Notes: generated from the sequence alone by a model not told the origin. A stretch of 64,000 nucleotides of DNA from Oxytricha trifallax (GCA_000711775.1 ARYC01003296.1:1-64000), one strand, 5' to 3'. Positions 32,569 to 44,412 are shown, counted from the stretch's first letter. Program-made: numbers and translations.

Positions 32569-35345
32569 TCACTTGAGGACTCCCCTCTTTATGTAATTAG
32601 GTGGTGGCATCTTTTATTATATTAATAAGTCATAACTGAGCAAAGTGTCCACTTCTATATGTGCAAACTCATTTGTAAAGACGGCCCCAGCCTCCTTCAG
32701 CCACTTCTGACTCTGCCTGAAGATCAAGTCACGCGCTGTGATTGGGGTCTCCTGATAAAAGGGAGCGAGAGAGTTAGATGATCCTCCGTTGTCACTGAGT
32801 GCATCATTAAATCAAATAAATAATACAGAAGTTATTAAAAAATATATTTTTGCTGAATGATAATTTGATTACTAAGATTAACTTTTGATACTATAGATTT
32901 TCAAAGAAAAGCTAATCTCTAAGAAAGCTTTCAATAAAATAGTTAAAATTTAAAAGCTAAATTGTTAAATAATAATAATCTTTTAGCATCAAGGATAAAT
33001 ATATTTTTTACTATAAGTATTTATAAAACTCTTTGCATAAAATAAGTTTTATTACTTACTAAAAATATTGGCATTTTATTGTTAGCTGAAGTATCAAGAT
33101 TTAATTTCTTAAATAAATGATTAAAATTATTTGTAAAGATTAGGTCTAAGTCTAGGCGAGAGAATAGTTTTGCTCTTTAAAAACGCAGCTGCTTTCTTAA
33201 CATTATCAGCATATACAATTGGTGCGTATTCATCATCTCTTTATACTACCAACACTCCAAATTTATCTGATTCCACGAAGGAAAGCATATCAGTCAAGTT
33301 AAGTTCAAATTTATAGGCGTTTGGCTGTGTAGGTTTGATTAGTTTCATAGTTTTAAAGTCCCAATATGGATAGCGATGAGATTATTTCTAGTAGTTGTAT
33401 GATAGATTTTCTGCATTTGAACATAACTCAGATAATTTATCAGCTTTTAGCATGAAAATGTTAAGATTTTCGGGGGGGGAAGTTTCCTGCCCAGTTTTAT
33501 GATAAAAAATTTTTTAGGGAAGTTTCCTGGCAAGTAAATTTTTTTATATTTTTTTCAACTTTTTATTTTAGTTGGTTATTATTTCTAACTACTAGGAATA
33601 ACTTTTAATAATTTAAATTACAATAGATTGAAGATAAATTAGTCTATTTCTGCTGAAATTTTTAATATTTATCTCTTTAAACATTAATTTTCCTCTTCAA
33701 ATGCACTTTGATTTATGGTAAATATGAACAATTTCTTATAAGTTTCTAATTTATATTTATATAAGGTTACTCATAGTAAACTACTTGAACTTATATTTTT
33801 GAAAATCTTAAAGGATGTTTAATTTATCCCCGAAAAAATTGGTAAATTAAAAAAATTAATTTATATATAATTTTATGAAAATCATGTAATTATGGATAAT
33901 AAAATTTACTTGCCAGGAAACTTCCCACTTGCCAGGGAACTTCCCCCCCCCAGATTTTCTATGCAATCTGTTTTGAAATCTGCGAAATCTTTTACTAATT
34001 CGTAATCTACACAGGCGTATCTATGATTTTTAGAGGCAAACACACCTCCTAATAAAAAGGAATGGTCTCTACGCTTTTTACTACCCTTCATACATAAGTA
34101 CAGATCATTTTATGCTGTGTATCCGATAAAAAGTGGATCTAATATTTTATTCAAAGGATTTAATAAACCTCAAACCGTTGCTTGGTTTGAATTCATTACA
34201 TTTCTTTATTCTTGAGAATTTTATATAGGACAAATTATATGCTTATATATAATTGCAAATATTAAAAAAATTCATAATCAGATATAAAATCAATATTTAA
34301 TAAGTTTTATTATTATTTTATAAATATGATTTAATTTTTTCTTGGAATGTTGAATAGTAATCTAAAACTAAGATTGTAATAATATCTTATCATATAGGGT
34401 TTTAGTTTTATATTATCACAATGAACAATTTGAACATAGTCCACACTGTTTATAATTTCCTTGACTCTAAAGTTATTATTAATTGCATCATATATAGCTC
34501 CATTCCCATTTGGAGCTAAAGCTATTTTATTAGGTTCATCCATAATGATCTTCCCATCAAAATTTACTAATGGTAATATAGGCTGCTCAAAGAATATCAC
34601 TGAGTCTCTCCTTACTCCAAAATATCTGTTAAATTCAAAAAATTGCACAGTTTCTTCGTGGTTCATGGGATTAGTCATAACAATGAATTTGCAATTTTGG
34701 ATTGAGTCAGTAACTTCACTAGAATTGTGCGCATTCATCTGAGCTTTTAAGAATTTCTCAAGAAGAATCTAGAATATAGTTTTTAATGAGGGGGTGTTCA
34801 CGGGGTACTCTCCCTTTGATCTGTCAAAACCTAGGCGGGTTCCCTGACCTCCAGCCAGCACAATTACTGCAACCATACCATCACGTATCATTTCTTGGCC
34901 TAGCTCAATCATTTAAGTTTTAGTGTCTGAAGTTAATTAATCTTTAAAACCGAAAATATCTGGCTTTAAAGGGTCTATAAGCTATACAGGTTCTTATTTC
35001 TTGTAGGTTAGAGTTAAAGCAGGCACTTTTGGTTTACTACTTTGATTATTCTATGGGTTTGAGGTATTAAGAGAAGTCGATACATTTAGAAAGCTCGAAC
35101 TTTTAGTAGTGGAAGGAGGTTCACAATACTCAGCAAACAGTTAATTGATTAGAGAAAGATCAACTGAGATAGCTTCCTTCATTAAATTTTGTTAATCAGA
35201 GAACTCAAGTTTGTTAAAGAAAGTGAATACCTGCCCTTAATTATGCTAATCATAAAGTAATCGAATTGCTTTTTATTCATGAATTGATATATGTGAAGAT
35301 GACCCTCCCTCAATTCTTCCCTTAGTTTCACAGCAAGCGCCCATT
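32569..35345 (-). CDS. UDP-N-acetylglucosamine pyrophosphorylase-like (UAP/UGP family)
   Basis: Makes UDP-GlcNAc from UTP and GlcNAc-1-P for glycan and GPI synthesis in the cytosol. N-terminal helix QGQVFTFFNKLEFSDQQNLM and AISVDLSLINQLFAEY; IELGQEMIRDGMVAVIVLAG then GQGTRLGF (nucleotide-binding signature) and FDRSKGEYPVNTPS; FIVMTNPMNHEETVQFFEFN; FEQPILPLVNFDGKI; IALAPNGNGAIYDAI; VHCDNIKLK; LDPLFIGYT; KLIKPTQPNAYKFELNLTDM; ETPITARDLIFRQSQKWLKE; IEVDTLLSYDLL; stop TGA 32569-32571. Split by a foldback (33472-33951) and AT-rich gaps at 32800-33130 and 34185-34335. Start not fixed; an ATG (MGACCETKG...) at about 35343 is one frame off the conserved region. Confidence 0.9.
33472..33951. mobile_element. 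480-base foldback/IES in the UAP gene between AGATTTTC repeats
   Basis: Ends GGGGGGGGAAGTTTCCTG / CAGGGAACTTCCCCCCCC; inner second pair AAGTTTCCTGGCAAGT / ACTTGCCAGGAAACTT at 33520 and 33907. Direct repeat AGATTTTC at 33464-33471 and 33952-33959. Deleting the element with one repeat joins FKTDCIENL to NIFMLKADKLSELC in frame and matches the UAP family order. The 8-base repeat can be a transposon target duplication, an IES pointer, or both. Confidence 0.9.
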
Positions 35346-35457
35346 AAATTTATTTTTTTATTATTCGTACATTAAATTTATCAAGTCTATCAAATGAATT
35401 TAAACTAAAGTGAAATAGTTTATAATATTTAAAATCTTAATAATGAAATTAATACTC

Positions 35458-36365
35458 TCAATCGTCTAAATTGTCATATTAATCGTATATGTCATTGTTT
35501 CCACCTATAATATTTTGATTAATTCTCTAGTCTTAATCGAAACTTTGCTTTCTACTGTTATTAAGGAACTCATTAACTTGCTATTAATCTTGTATAACAA
35601 TATTGCTGTCCTATTAATTCAAGGTGTGATCGATGATGTTTTAAGAACCCAAATACTGATTATTTGAATCTGAATTTTGCTCTTACACACTATAGAAATC
35701 GGGATTTTCAAGCATAAAGCTCTTGATTTTCTTAAAAGAAATATGCAAAGTCAAGCCCTGAGCAATTATAAGTTTCATCAACTGACTTGCCTTAGTATCT
35801 TCAAGTTTATCTGTTTCTTTAATCAAATTTGCATTTTATTAGAGGATGCTGATTTTTAAATCGTCAATGTCCTTATTAAGCATTTCTATTTCATGATTTA
35901 ATTCAAATTTCATGCTAGAGTCAAATTCACTAAAATAAAATGATAATTACTAATAAATTTGACTTACATTTTGCTGAGTCTTTCGTTCTTAATATACTTC
36001 TACTCAATTTTAGTAGCATAATTCTTGATGTAAGTTTTTCTCTCTTCTAAAGCAATAATGATACCTTGTAGTTTTTGAATCTTTTCTCTGAGGTATATTT
36101 CGCATTAACTACCTGGATTATTGATTTCCATGATTTAGGCGATTTGCTAGAAATACCTCTTGATTTTATTGTCTGTTTTAATATTATCGAGTGTGTCGTA
36201 CTCATGGCTTGAGGAAATATTTCTTTTCAGTCCAGGACTCCCCTCTTCTTTATTAAATTTATCTTATTTTTTATCATGATCAAAATCTAGATCTTCTTCA
36301 AGCTTGTCAGAGTAGAAATCTAAGGGTACATCAATAAATACCAAAAGTTTAATATAATTATCTGA
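35458..36365 (-). CDS. Coiled-coil protein, unrecognised
   Basis: Reads DFYSDKLEEDLDFDHD..., SSSHEYDTLDNIKTDNKIKR, CEIYLREKIQKLQGIIIALE, 38-base intron 35930-35967 (GTAAGT...TTTAG), FDSSMKFELNHEIEMLNKDI, DLKISILQQNANLIKETDKL, then an Asn/Gln-rich tail ending IYDQYDNLDD and TGA at 35458-35460. Two predicted coiled-coil stretches. The N-terminus is not visible: coding fades at 36365 next to the GC-rich island. No family recognised. Confidence 0.7.
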
Positions 36366-36404
36366 TTTTTAGAAAAGAAAATTATTAATATTGAATTTTT
36401 AAAG

Positions 36405-36740
36405 TTTCGGACCTACTGTCCAGACGGTTGGTCACCTGACCAATTCTATCAGGGTATGGGGTTCGAAACTCAGAGTTCGCTGATATTTTTATCTGGTAAA
36501 AAGCACGGAATATCCGAGGGCTCTGTAGTGTCTGTACCTGGTATAAAGCAAGGGAACTCGTCCGAAGCTGGTATGAAGTAAAATGGCAGCAAACAGATGA
36601 TCCGATTTGGAAATCCGGAGTGGCTACATGGAAGAAAGGACACGTGCTTGGACTACGGTCGAATTTGGTGGTGACCACACCTGATGCTTCCGGAGAGGAA
36701 GTCGGGAGGAAGATTACCTTCAGTATTATTTCCACTTAAT
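36405..36740. other. GC-rich island of about 335 bases, coding-like, unassigned
   Basis: About half G+C against a background near 25%, with sharp edges. On the + strand a frame reads WYKARELVRSWYEVKWQQTD, DPIWKSGVATWKKGHVLGLR, SNLVVTTPDASGEEVGRKIT; on the - strand a 116-codon frame from an ATG at 36735 is also open (ILKVIFLPTSSPEASGVVTT). The + version has the more protein-like Trp/charged pattern. A motif repeats inside (CTGGTAaAAAGCAcGGAA and CTGGTATAAAGCAAGGGAA). Could be a stray MDS of a distant gene or a captured fragment. Confidence 0.45.
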
Positions 36741-36957
36741 ATTAATTTCCTAATAACTTAACTAACTATCTATTAAATTTTTATTTTATACAATAAATTA
36801 AAATGCTTTAAATTTAGTCTATCATTTTTAGGAATGATTGTTATATTTGATATGTGATGCATACTTTATGGTTATTTTTATCAATTATTTTAGCATTTAT
36901 TTATATAATTTTTAATCCTATTATTTATTTTATTCTAATATAATTGATAATTTAGTT

Positions 36958-38215
36958 TCAAATTTTAAAGAAATGGAGTTTAAGAATGTGATGATTTTAT
37001 CTTGATCTTTTCTATTCATTTTCTTCAATCTATTTTTAGGTATAGTCCAAATTGTATATTTTCTGAAATAGTTCGCCCACTCTATTAAGACAACTAGCTG
37101 ACTCATTAAATAAATCTTTTTGCTTTTTTATATTAGAGCAAGTTGATTGCAAGATTAATTGAGTAGCTTGAATTTCATTTTATTTTTAAGTAAAGTCAGC
37201 TTGGGATTTCAGTTCTTTGGGCTCGTTTATAATTATTGCGCAGATTAAATAAATAATGAGATATAAAAGAAATTTAATATAATATCTTTAAATTAAATGT
37301 AAAGAAAATAAGAGTGAAATAAAAAACATAATAAATTGTCTTTGTTGTTGATAATATTTATACTTTTTAATAAATATAAAAATTGACATAATTTTTTTGG
37401 TATTTAATAAAGATAAGTACTCAGTAAGTTAAGCTAAATATAATTTATCTGTAATATTTATTCATATTGCTTTATTATATTTTAAATATTATATTTAAAA
37501 ACTCTATTGCAGATTAATATTATAAGAATTTGTTTATTTCATTCTATTTTTAGTTCTATCAATAAAAACATTTATGATTCATATATCTATTTATATTTTA
37601 TAATTATTATAATATTTTTATACTTCATAGAATGTATTCTTGACTGACACAACAGCATCCTGTAACCCACTAATGCTAATATTTTTGACACTCGGCAAGT
37701 AATTCGCATAGCTAATAACTTTCTCAAAAGCTGTAGGGTTTTATCTGTACTATTCAAATTCTTCAATAGTCAAGAAAGCGAATATTTGCTGATCAAATTT
37801 TAGGATGTTGTGTGTAGTTATCACTCTCAGATAGCTCTCTAGTTCTTCTTTACGTTTTTCGATGAAATTATTATCTAATTTTCCCACGAATTTCTTTTCT
37901 GGAAGGGGAGGGATCATAAGGCCTTTGTAGGATTTGTCCTCACTCAGTTTTTAATGCATCCATTCGAAGTCATTATAAGTATTTTATAAATTTAAGATAT
38001 TGATACCGCTAATAAATATATTATAAATCTTCTTTGGACTATATAGACTCGTGTGGGATCGTAGCTTGGTAATTTAGACTATGAATTAGGATAATAAAGT
38101 TTTATTTAAAATTCTTACCCTTGTCTCTAGTTGATATTAGGTAAAAGAGCTCATTCCAAAATATCCTTAGGAAATAGTTAGGGTACAGTTTTATTTTTTT
38201 AAAATGAATAAATTT
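36958..38215 (-). CDS. Sorting nexin (PX and BAR domains)
   Basis: Endosomal coat protein that binds PI3P and tubulates membrane. PX domain: FTQYQLETR, 40-base intron 38079-38118 (GTAAGA...ATAG), SKLPSYDPTRVYIVQRRF, about 46-base interruption, NDFEWMHQKLSEDKSYKGLM and IPPLPEKKFVGKLDNNFIEK, RKEELESYLRVITTHNILKF (family RRFsDFeWLh..L......iPPLPeK...g....Fie.R...Le.fL..i..Hp.L). After an AT-rich interruption of about 360 bases a BAR-like helix follows: EIQATQLILQSTCSNIKKQK, DLFNESASCLNRVGELFQKI; stop TGA 36958-36960. The start is not seen. Confidence 0.85.
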
Positions 38216-38453
38216 TTTATTTATATTTGCCAGATATAATATATTGTATATATTCATGTTTCTTTAATTTCAATTAATAAATTTATATATTCTCAATGAT
38301 TTCAATAAGATGAACATAACTAATCTAATTAAAAATTGACTAAAATTCATAATTATTATTTATAAATTAGACTTATTAAATTCATATTAAAATAATTTAT
38401 ACAATGCTTTATCATTAATTTTTTATCAAAATAAATGAATTCTAAATTGCTAA

Positions 38454-39678
38454 TCATCTCCCTATAGTTTTACATTCAGTAATGTTCACCTACAAATCAT
38501 CCTAATAAAGTTAAGATTCTTCATTATAAAATTAATATTTGCCGACAATGAAAAATATCCTTATAATGAACAGTTTATACTAACCTCAGAAGAGCTGCTC
38601 TTCAAGTCTAGCTATTCATCCCCAAAGTGGTCGCTATCTTGAATGTTTATTCCTGCAAAATTAGCAATAAAGCAATTATTATCATTTTTAAATTCTTCAT
38701 GCTAATTCTTGTCCATTTTTATCACTTGACTCTAAGCAAACTATGGGTCATTTAATTTCATAGGCTTTTATTTTTATAATGGCTGATTGTGACTTTGGTT
38801 TAAGTTCTAATCTGAAGCTGAGAAGTGATATTGCTTGATAAATTATTAAAAAGCTTTATTTATTAATCAGTACTTAAAATTATTTATAACTTTATTAAAC
38901 TAATTTAGTCCACAAACCCTATTTTTGTTGATTTTTAAAAAAAGTTTTATAATAGGTGTGATCAGTTTATCTTCTAAATTTTAGATCCCAAATAAAAAAA
39001 TATTATATACTTATGAGGTATAATCATTCAATAAATAATACTGATCTTATCCAAAATGATTATAATAAGTTTATGAATTAAATCCCCCAATTAAATCACA
39101 AATAAGCAATAAATATGTGAAGCTTGTTATTATTTCTAACTTTTCTATTACTTTTTACTATTTAATTTAGATTCCTTAATCCCTTTTGATTCTTTAAAAT
39201 TGTGATTAATTCCTTCCAACTTGACCAAGCTGACTTTCGCTTGTAGAAGAGTCTCATGATTGTCTAGACTGCCGAAATTCTGATAAATAGATATCAGTTT
39301 CAAGGCAGTCACAAATTCAATCTTCTCAAGGTAGTCCTTTTGAGATTATTGCGATAGTTCGTAAATCTAAAATTATCAATTAAAATTGTTTGGAATTTAC
39401 CCTCATCAAAGCTGTGTTTTTCAAACCTGATTTATTGAATAAGTCCTTCACAGTTTATGCACTTACAATTATCTAAAAATAAGTTTATTGTATTTTTCAT
39501 GAATTATTATAGTAGGAGATAAAGTGTATTTTTAAGCCAGATTATTGCTAATATTTATTACCTTATCCTTTTTAGATCTATGCTCTTCGGAGTAGGTTTC
39601 GAAAAGTTTGATATAAGCAGCATTTTCCTCTTTAGTAAGTTTAATTTTCAGCTTCTCTTTTTATGCTGATGCAGCCAT
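38454..39678 (-). CDS. EH-domain protein
   Basis: EH domains bind NPF motifs in endocytic adaptors. From MAASAQKEKLKIKLTKEENA: AYIKLFETYSEEHRSKKDK, 89-base intron 39473-39561, IIVSAQTVKDLFNKSGLKNT, about 34-base interruption, IYELSQQSQKDYLEKIEFVT, ALKLISIYQNFGSL (family LF....g..vsg...k.lf.kSgL....L..IW.L.......L...EF..AlkLI...Q). A Gln/Asn-rich linker and an acidic end (HFGDEQLDLKSSSSE) follow; a last intron precedes DDLQVNITECKTIGR and TGA. It lies just upstream, same strand, of the sorting nexin; a single EH-PX-BAR gene cannot be excluded. Confidence 0.8.
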
Positions 39679-39772
39679 TTTATTATTCACTATTTTTGTA
39701 TAAAATATTGATTAAAATTCGAGATCCCTAAATTCTCTCTTATAGTTTATTTATCCAATTTATACTTTCTCG
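39679..39772. promoter_or_regulatory. 94-base divergent intergenic region
   Basis: Separates the start codons of the EH-domain gene (-) and the LRR-like gene (+). It is AT-rich and must hold both promoters or the ends of two separate somatic chromosomes; no motif can be named. Confidence 0.4.
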
Positions 39773-41302
39773 CTATGTTTCTAAAAAATAACACATTCCT
39801 CATAAACTTTATTTGAAATGCTAATGAAAATTTTAGATTAATTATCTTAAAATTTAGTCTCTTTAGATCTTTCTGATAACTATAACATGGCCTCTGGAGA
39901 GTTATTTTTCAGGCATTTTAGTACAATAGACATGCCAAACCTTAAAGTGTTAAAGTTATCTGGATGTTTCTAATTAAAATCAGATTTTAGATTTGTTAAG
40001 AGATATTTGAGAAATCTGTAAACAGTAAACCAACCAATCTTACTTTAGCTTGAATTAATAAACAATCAATATTCTTATAACCCTCAAGCTCTCTGGTATT
40101 ACTAATCGAAAATAGAGCCTATTATATAGCAATTCAGAGCTAATTTCATGAAATAGCATAAATCAATAAAGAATATTGAAAATGAATATATGCCAATGAA
40201 ATTTGCAATAATTAATGATAAAATATACTCGGACCTTGATCACTTATATTTCGTGAGTGACTACGGAGGAAAAGATATATCAATTTAATAGGTTGTTAAT
40301 TTTGAAACTTACGAAAAATTTGTTATCATACCTAGTGATTCTGAGTTTTATGTAAAATTCACAAACTATGAGGAAATATTTCTAAAATAAGTAGGCTAAG
40401 TCTTTAAAGAGCAATAAAATAATAGTGAGGTTAAGGGGTATTTAATATTTGAAAATTTTCAAATTAGTTTATTGGAATTTATCTAAAAGGGAAAATATGA
40501 TGAGAAGCTTGGATTATCAAAACTAGATATCTCTAAATTGCTTTTAGATTTTTATGATAAATTTAAGATCTGCAAGTTCCAATTCTTTTTTCATGTGAGT
40601 TAACTGGTTTTGATTAAAATTGGAAGCTCCTACTGTTTAAAATTACTTCCTTTTAAGTTTTTCTTTGACTATTATATAAATAAGCATGTTCAATTATTTA
40701 ATTTTAAACTATATTCACAGTTACAATAAAAAGACAACGAGGAAGAAGAAGTTCTTAAAATCTAATAGACATTAAATAATTTCATTTCATCTCAAGTGAT
40801 CTCAAATAAGTTAAAATTCCACACACTAAGGAAATATTGGTAATATATTTTCAGCATAAATAGTTCTAAGAAAAAGTCCTAAACTTCTCAGTTTACACAT
40901 AAACTTATTAGTTTATACAATACAGAACAGTTGGAGCAAATTTTAGTGTTTGAAGATAAGTAAACAACTTATGTTTAAAAATTAATGAAAAACATAAGAG
41001 GGAGGAAATTGTTGTACGATTTAGAAACTATGCAAGTATTTAATGTTGTCATGCTAATTATTTGCGATATCTATGAAATGTAGATGAAATTCAAGAAAGG
41101 GAAGGATGTTTTAATATAAATGGACAAGTTTTTACTGCAGTTCTTCCTTAAACTCAATGAAGAAAAGAATGAAGAGTTTGAGGATGTGGATGTTGAAGAT
41201 TTAGACCAAAATTTGAACGAAACCAAAAATTAATAAATGACAGTAGATACATTTCTGGCTGATTAAGTTTATACTAGATTGATGCAGTTATTAAATTAAT
41301 GA
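39773..41302 (+). CDS. Unrecognised 509-residue protein with an LRR-like N-terminus
   Basis: One uninterrupted frame of 510 codons with no intron, from an ATG (MFLKNNTHSSQTLFEMLMKI) to TGA 41300-41302. Residues 20-75 (LSQNLVSLDLSDNY, MPNLKVLKLSGCFQL) fit two leucine-rich repeats. The rest is mostly helical, with FVSDYGGKDISIQQVVNFET, a cluster of acidic residues (DNEEEEV; EEFEDVDVEDLDQNL) and an end VDTFLADQVYTRLMQLL. Its stop is 25 bases from the convergent next gene's stop. No family recognised. Confidence 0.75.
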
Positions 41303-41327
41303 TTTAGAATTTTAAAGTTAATTTATA

Positions 41328-42486
41328 TCAAAATATTTCATCCACGTTATCAATACAAGTACGCTCAACTATCAAAGTTTTTTTGTATTCATTAATCTCC
41401 TCAATTATTTGATAAATGAGACTCCTAACCAGAGCAATAAGCATTTTCATTTCATTGTCACCATACGAATAATTGTTTTGTTTCACATAAAGCTTGAATA
41501 TGTCACTCATCTAAAAGAAATCTTTCTCATCTTTTAGCTCTTTCTGCCTATTATAGTAGATAATTTGCCATTCGTACATGTTAGTTGCAAAAGCATACAA
41601 ATGATCGATGTTTCTGGCTCTACATATGAATCTTAGGTCTTCCATTCCTTTGTACACTGCTTCTTTAGTCATCTTTTTATGTGTTACTACTAAAAAACCA
41701 TGAGTGTCTGTGGCTTTATCGATAACAGTTAACCTAAAATCTCTGCGCATTTTCATCATATTTACTCTGAAGTTATCTATGATTTAAAACTGCTCAAAAA
41801 GTGGATCCACTCTAGGATCTAAAGCAGCTTTTATAATAATTGAAGCCAATTCTTAGAGTCTGGTATCTTTCTTCCAAATGTCTCTTGCTGCAGATCCAAA
41901 GGTTCTCATAAATGAAACGATGTTTAGTCTGACATTTAGAATGTTGACTTTAGGTTGAAGCTCATTGGCTTTGCTAATAATGTTCTGATGTGAAATCTTT
42001 CCAAACTTCCTTCTCTAAGCTATTTTTGGATAAATATCTTTAATGAAGTCTTCTCTTTTAAAAATTTTCATAGCTCTCGCCCAACTCACAACTATAGGAG
42101 CATTTATTGTAGACTTGTATAAATCAGCGCAAAAATTTTAGTCAATTTCAAGCATTTTGCTTTGTAGATTTACAGATACTTATTCTATTTTAGTGTCCAT
42201 CTACCATGCATATTCCTTAAGGATATATTTAACAAATTGCTCTACTGAAATTTATCCTGGAGAATTATATGATTTTGGAGAAGGCCAAGTTTCAAGTTTG
42301 TACCATATAGTGTCTAAATAAACTCTTTATTTAAATTATTAACTTACTAGTTAAAATATCTTCGATTCTTCGTCTTTTGAATAAGCTTGACTCTGAAAAC
42401 TCTTCTAGTTAAGTTGGTGGAACTAAATCTACCTCTAAATTCTTTCTTTTGCCAAGCAATTTATCTGTTATATCTTCTGGATTCAT
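41328..42486 (-). CDS. Unrecognised conserved-looking protein, about 370 residues
   Basis: MNPEDITDKLLGKRKNLEVD... contains a basic KRRR at residue 37; a 38-base intron near 42310-42350 (TAGTAAGTT...TTTAG); then TLWYKLETWPSPKSYNSPGQ, FVKYILKEYAWQMDTKIEQV, FGSAARDIWKKDTRLQELAS, DNFRVNMMKMRRDFRLTVID, TDTHGFLVVTHKKMTKEAVY, DLRFICRARNIDHLYAFATN, stop TGA 41328-41330. Even composition and many Trp/Cys suggest a folded, conserved protein. I cannot name the family. Confidence 0.75.
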
Positions 42487-42686
42487 ACTTTAGATAAACT
42501 ATTTTTTAAACAGCTTTTCCTTTAGGATTTATATTTAAATTGTAAATATTCACTAATTATAATCTAATACATCATATGAAATGCATAAACATTCAAAATT
42601 TAATGAACAAAATAAGTTTGATATAAAATCTCGAGATATATTTGTTAAGCTGTATTTAAGAGTGAAATCTATAAGATGTGTAGCTC

Positions 42687-43825
42687 TCATAAGAAATAAT
42701 CAGGAGCGGGTTTTCTGCCAGTTGGTCCTCTGACCTCTTGTGGAGCAGCTTCGAATATCTTATAGAATTTAGTTAAGTTTTCGTCTAATTCAAGAATAGC
42801 GGCAACATTTCCGCATCTGTAGCAATAGTTTGGAGCTGACCACACAGTTACCAAGGTATCATTGAACATAGATCTATTTAAGGTTTAGGAAATGTAAAAT
42901 AAACTTACTTATAGCCTTCCATAACAAGCTAATGTGCTCTGCAAATTAGGTCAATGCTGTTTTGATGATTAAATTTGTCAACTATGTCTCCACCAAATAG
43001 ATACCCTGCTCCTCTGGGGCTTACACTCCACCCTGTAATTTCATCTGGATCACTCCACATAAGGTCGCACATAGCACCATCATGAGGTACCTCTTGCTTT
43101 CTGTCAAGAGTGCGGATCTCATCTAAAGTTGAGATTGATGGAGAAAGACCTCCATGAACGCAGAAAATTTTATTGTCAATAATGGCAGCCAAAGCTAAGT
43201 AATCGAATATTTCAGTGCAGTAACGCCATACATTTACTGAACCATACTTGCGCAAGCACTCATCGTAGAAACCGTAGACTTAAGTAATTTGTCTGCTCTC
43301 GTGGTTACCTCTGATTAAAGTAATTCTTTCAGGGTATCTGACCTAGAATAACAATTAATTTTAAAAGCTTTAAATACCTTAAGTGCTAAGAGTAGTAAGA
43401 AAGTCTCAACAGAGGAATTACCTCTATCTACGAAATCTCCCATAAACAAGTAGTTTGTATCTGGGCACTCTCCTCCTACTTGGAATAATTCAATTAGATC
43501 ATGGAATTGACCGTGAATATCTCCGCAAATCTATTAAATGCATTAAGATAAATATTCTCATTAAATCAAATGCTATTCAACTAGTTATTTTTCCTAGTCA
43601 TATTATTCAATTTGACCATTTTAAATCCCATTTTTCATAGCATATACAATTATAAGAGCTACTTACAGTTACAGGAGACTCAATATTTTGGACATTAGAC
43701 TCTTGAATTAGGATCTCCTTAGCTCTATTGCAAAGTGCCTTGACCTCTGATTCTTTGATATATTCGCACTTTTTGAGTTATTCAATCCACTAGTTGATAT
43801 CGAATGATTGAGATTTGCTTGCCAT
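42687..43825 (-). CDS. PP4C: Serine/threonine protein phosphatase PP4 catalytic subunit
   Basis: PPP-family metallophosphatase. [36 protein letters not shown] (GDxHG); [20 protein letters not shown] (GDxVDRG); [20 protein letters not shown] (GNHE); [105 protein letters not shown] with the C-terminal DYFL that is methylated. Length (about 307) and tail match PP4 better than PP2A or PP6. Introns 43531-43666, 43343-43377 and 42874-42908, all GT-AG, two of them 35 bases. Codon TAA inside HESRQITQVYG is Gln, a key proof of the code. GNSS replaces the usual GFYS after VDR. Confidence 0.97.
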
Positions 43826-43847
43826 TTTTCAATTAAATTCTAATTAT

Positions 43848-44266
43848 TGTAGGAATACATATGATTTTGGAAAATAAATAATAAATTAATTAATTAAATA
43901 TTAAATTCGTGGCAGTTAACTTTCTAGAAACCTGGACAATATGGTACTTGTTCGAAAGAGAATTAAAAATCAGCTGGATTTTATTATTGGCAGTACCTCT
44001 CTATCGCATCCCCAGAGCGTGTTAACACGATTTTAATTTTGACAATAAAATCAACTAAACAAATCACCAAAAATAAAACTCAATTTATCTCACTCCAGGA
44101 ATGCGATAGAGAGGTACTGCCAATAATAAAGTCCAGCTGATTTTTAATTCTCTTTCGAACAAGTACCATATTGTCCAGGTTTCCAGAAAGTTAACTGCCA
44201 CGAATTTAATATTTAATTAATTAATTTATTATTTATTTTCCAAAATCATATGTATTCCAAAAATAT
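43848..44266. mobile_element. Palindromic MITE 22 bases upstream of the PP4 start
   Basis: Arms 43848-44035 and 44075-44266: TGTAGGAATACATATGATTT, GGCAGTTAACTTTCTAGAAA, ACTTGTTCGAAAGAGAATTA, CGCATCCCCAGAGCG, with near-perfect complement on the right. Flanks ATT/ATT suggest a 3-base target duplication. Same family as 16630 and 59784. It separates the divergent PP4 and ARMC7-like genes. Confidence 0.9.
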
Positions 44267-44412
44267 TAATTTATTGACTTTTCGAAATTAACTTAACTTA
44301 AAATAGCTTCTTACTAAAATCATTTTATATGCTTTAAGAAATCACAGAATATTAGCAATACAATAATAAATTAAGAAATAATTTATAAAATATTAAATAC
44401 TATCACAAAAAA

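Noticed and set aside
34185-34335. IES in the UAP gene with TAAAA pointer between CDNIKLK and ILDPLFIGY
   Set aside because: Both edges carry TAAAA, but removal with one copy leaves the frame off by one base; the true boundary is unresolved.
34461-34742. 93-codon gene on the + strand
   Set aside because: Antisense shadow of the UAP nucleotide-sugar binding region.
36405-36480. tRNA gene or tRNA-derived SINE head (GGGTTCGAAAC looks like a B box)
   Set aside because: The T-stem does not pair around the motif, no acceptor stem or A box could be found, and the island is open in protein-like frames.
37935-38005. IES with TTATAAT pointer inside the sorting nexin PX domain
   Set aside because: The direct repeat is present, but precise removal does not join VQRRF to NDFEWMH in frame.
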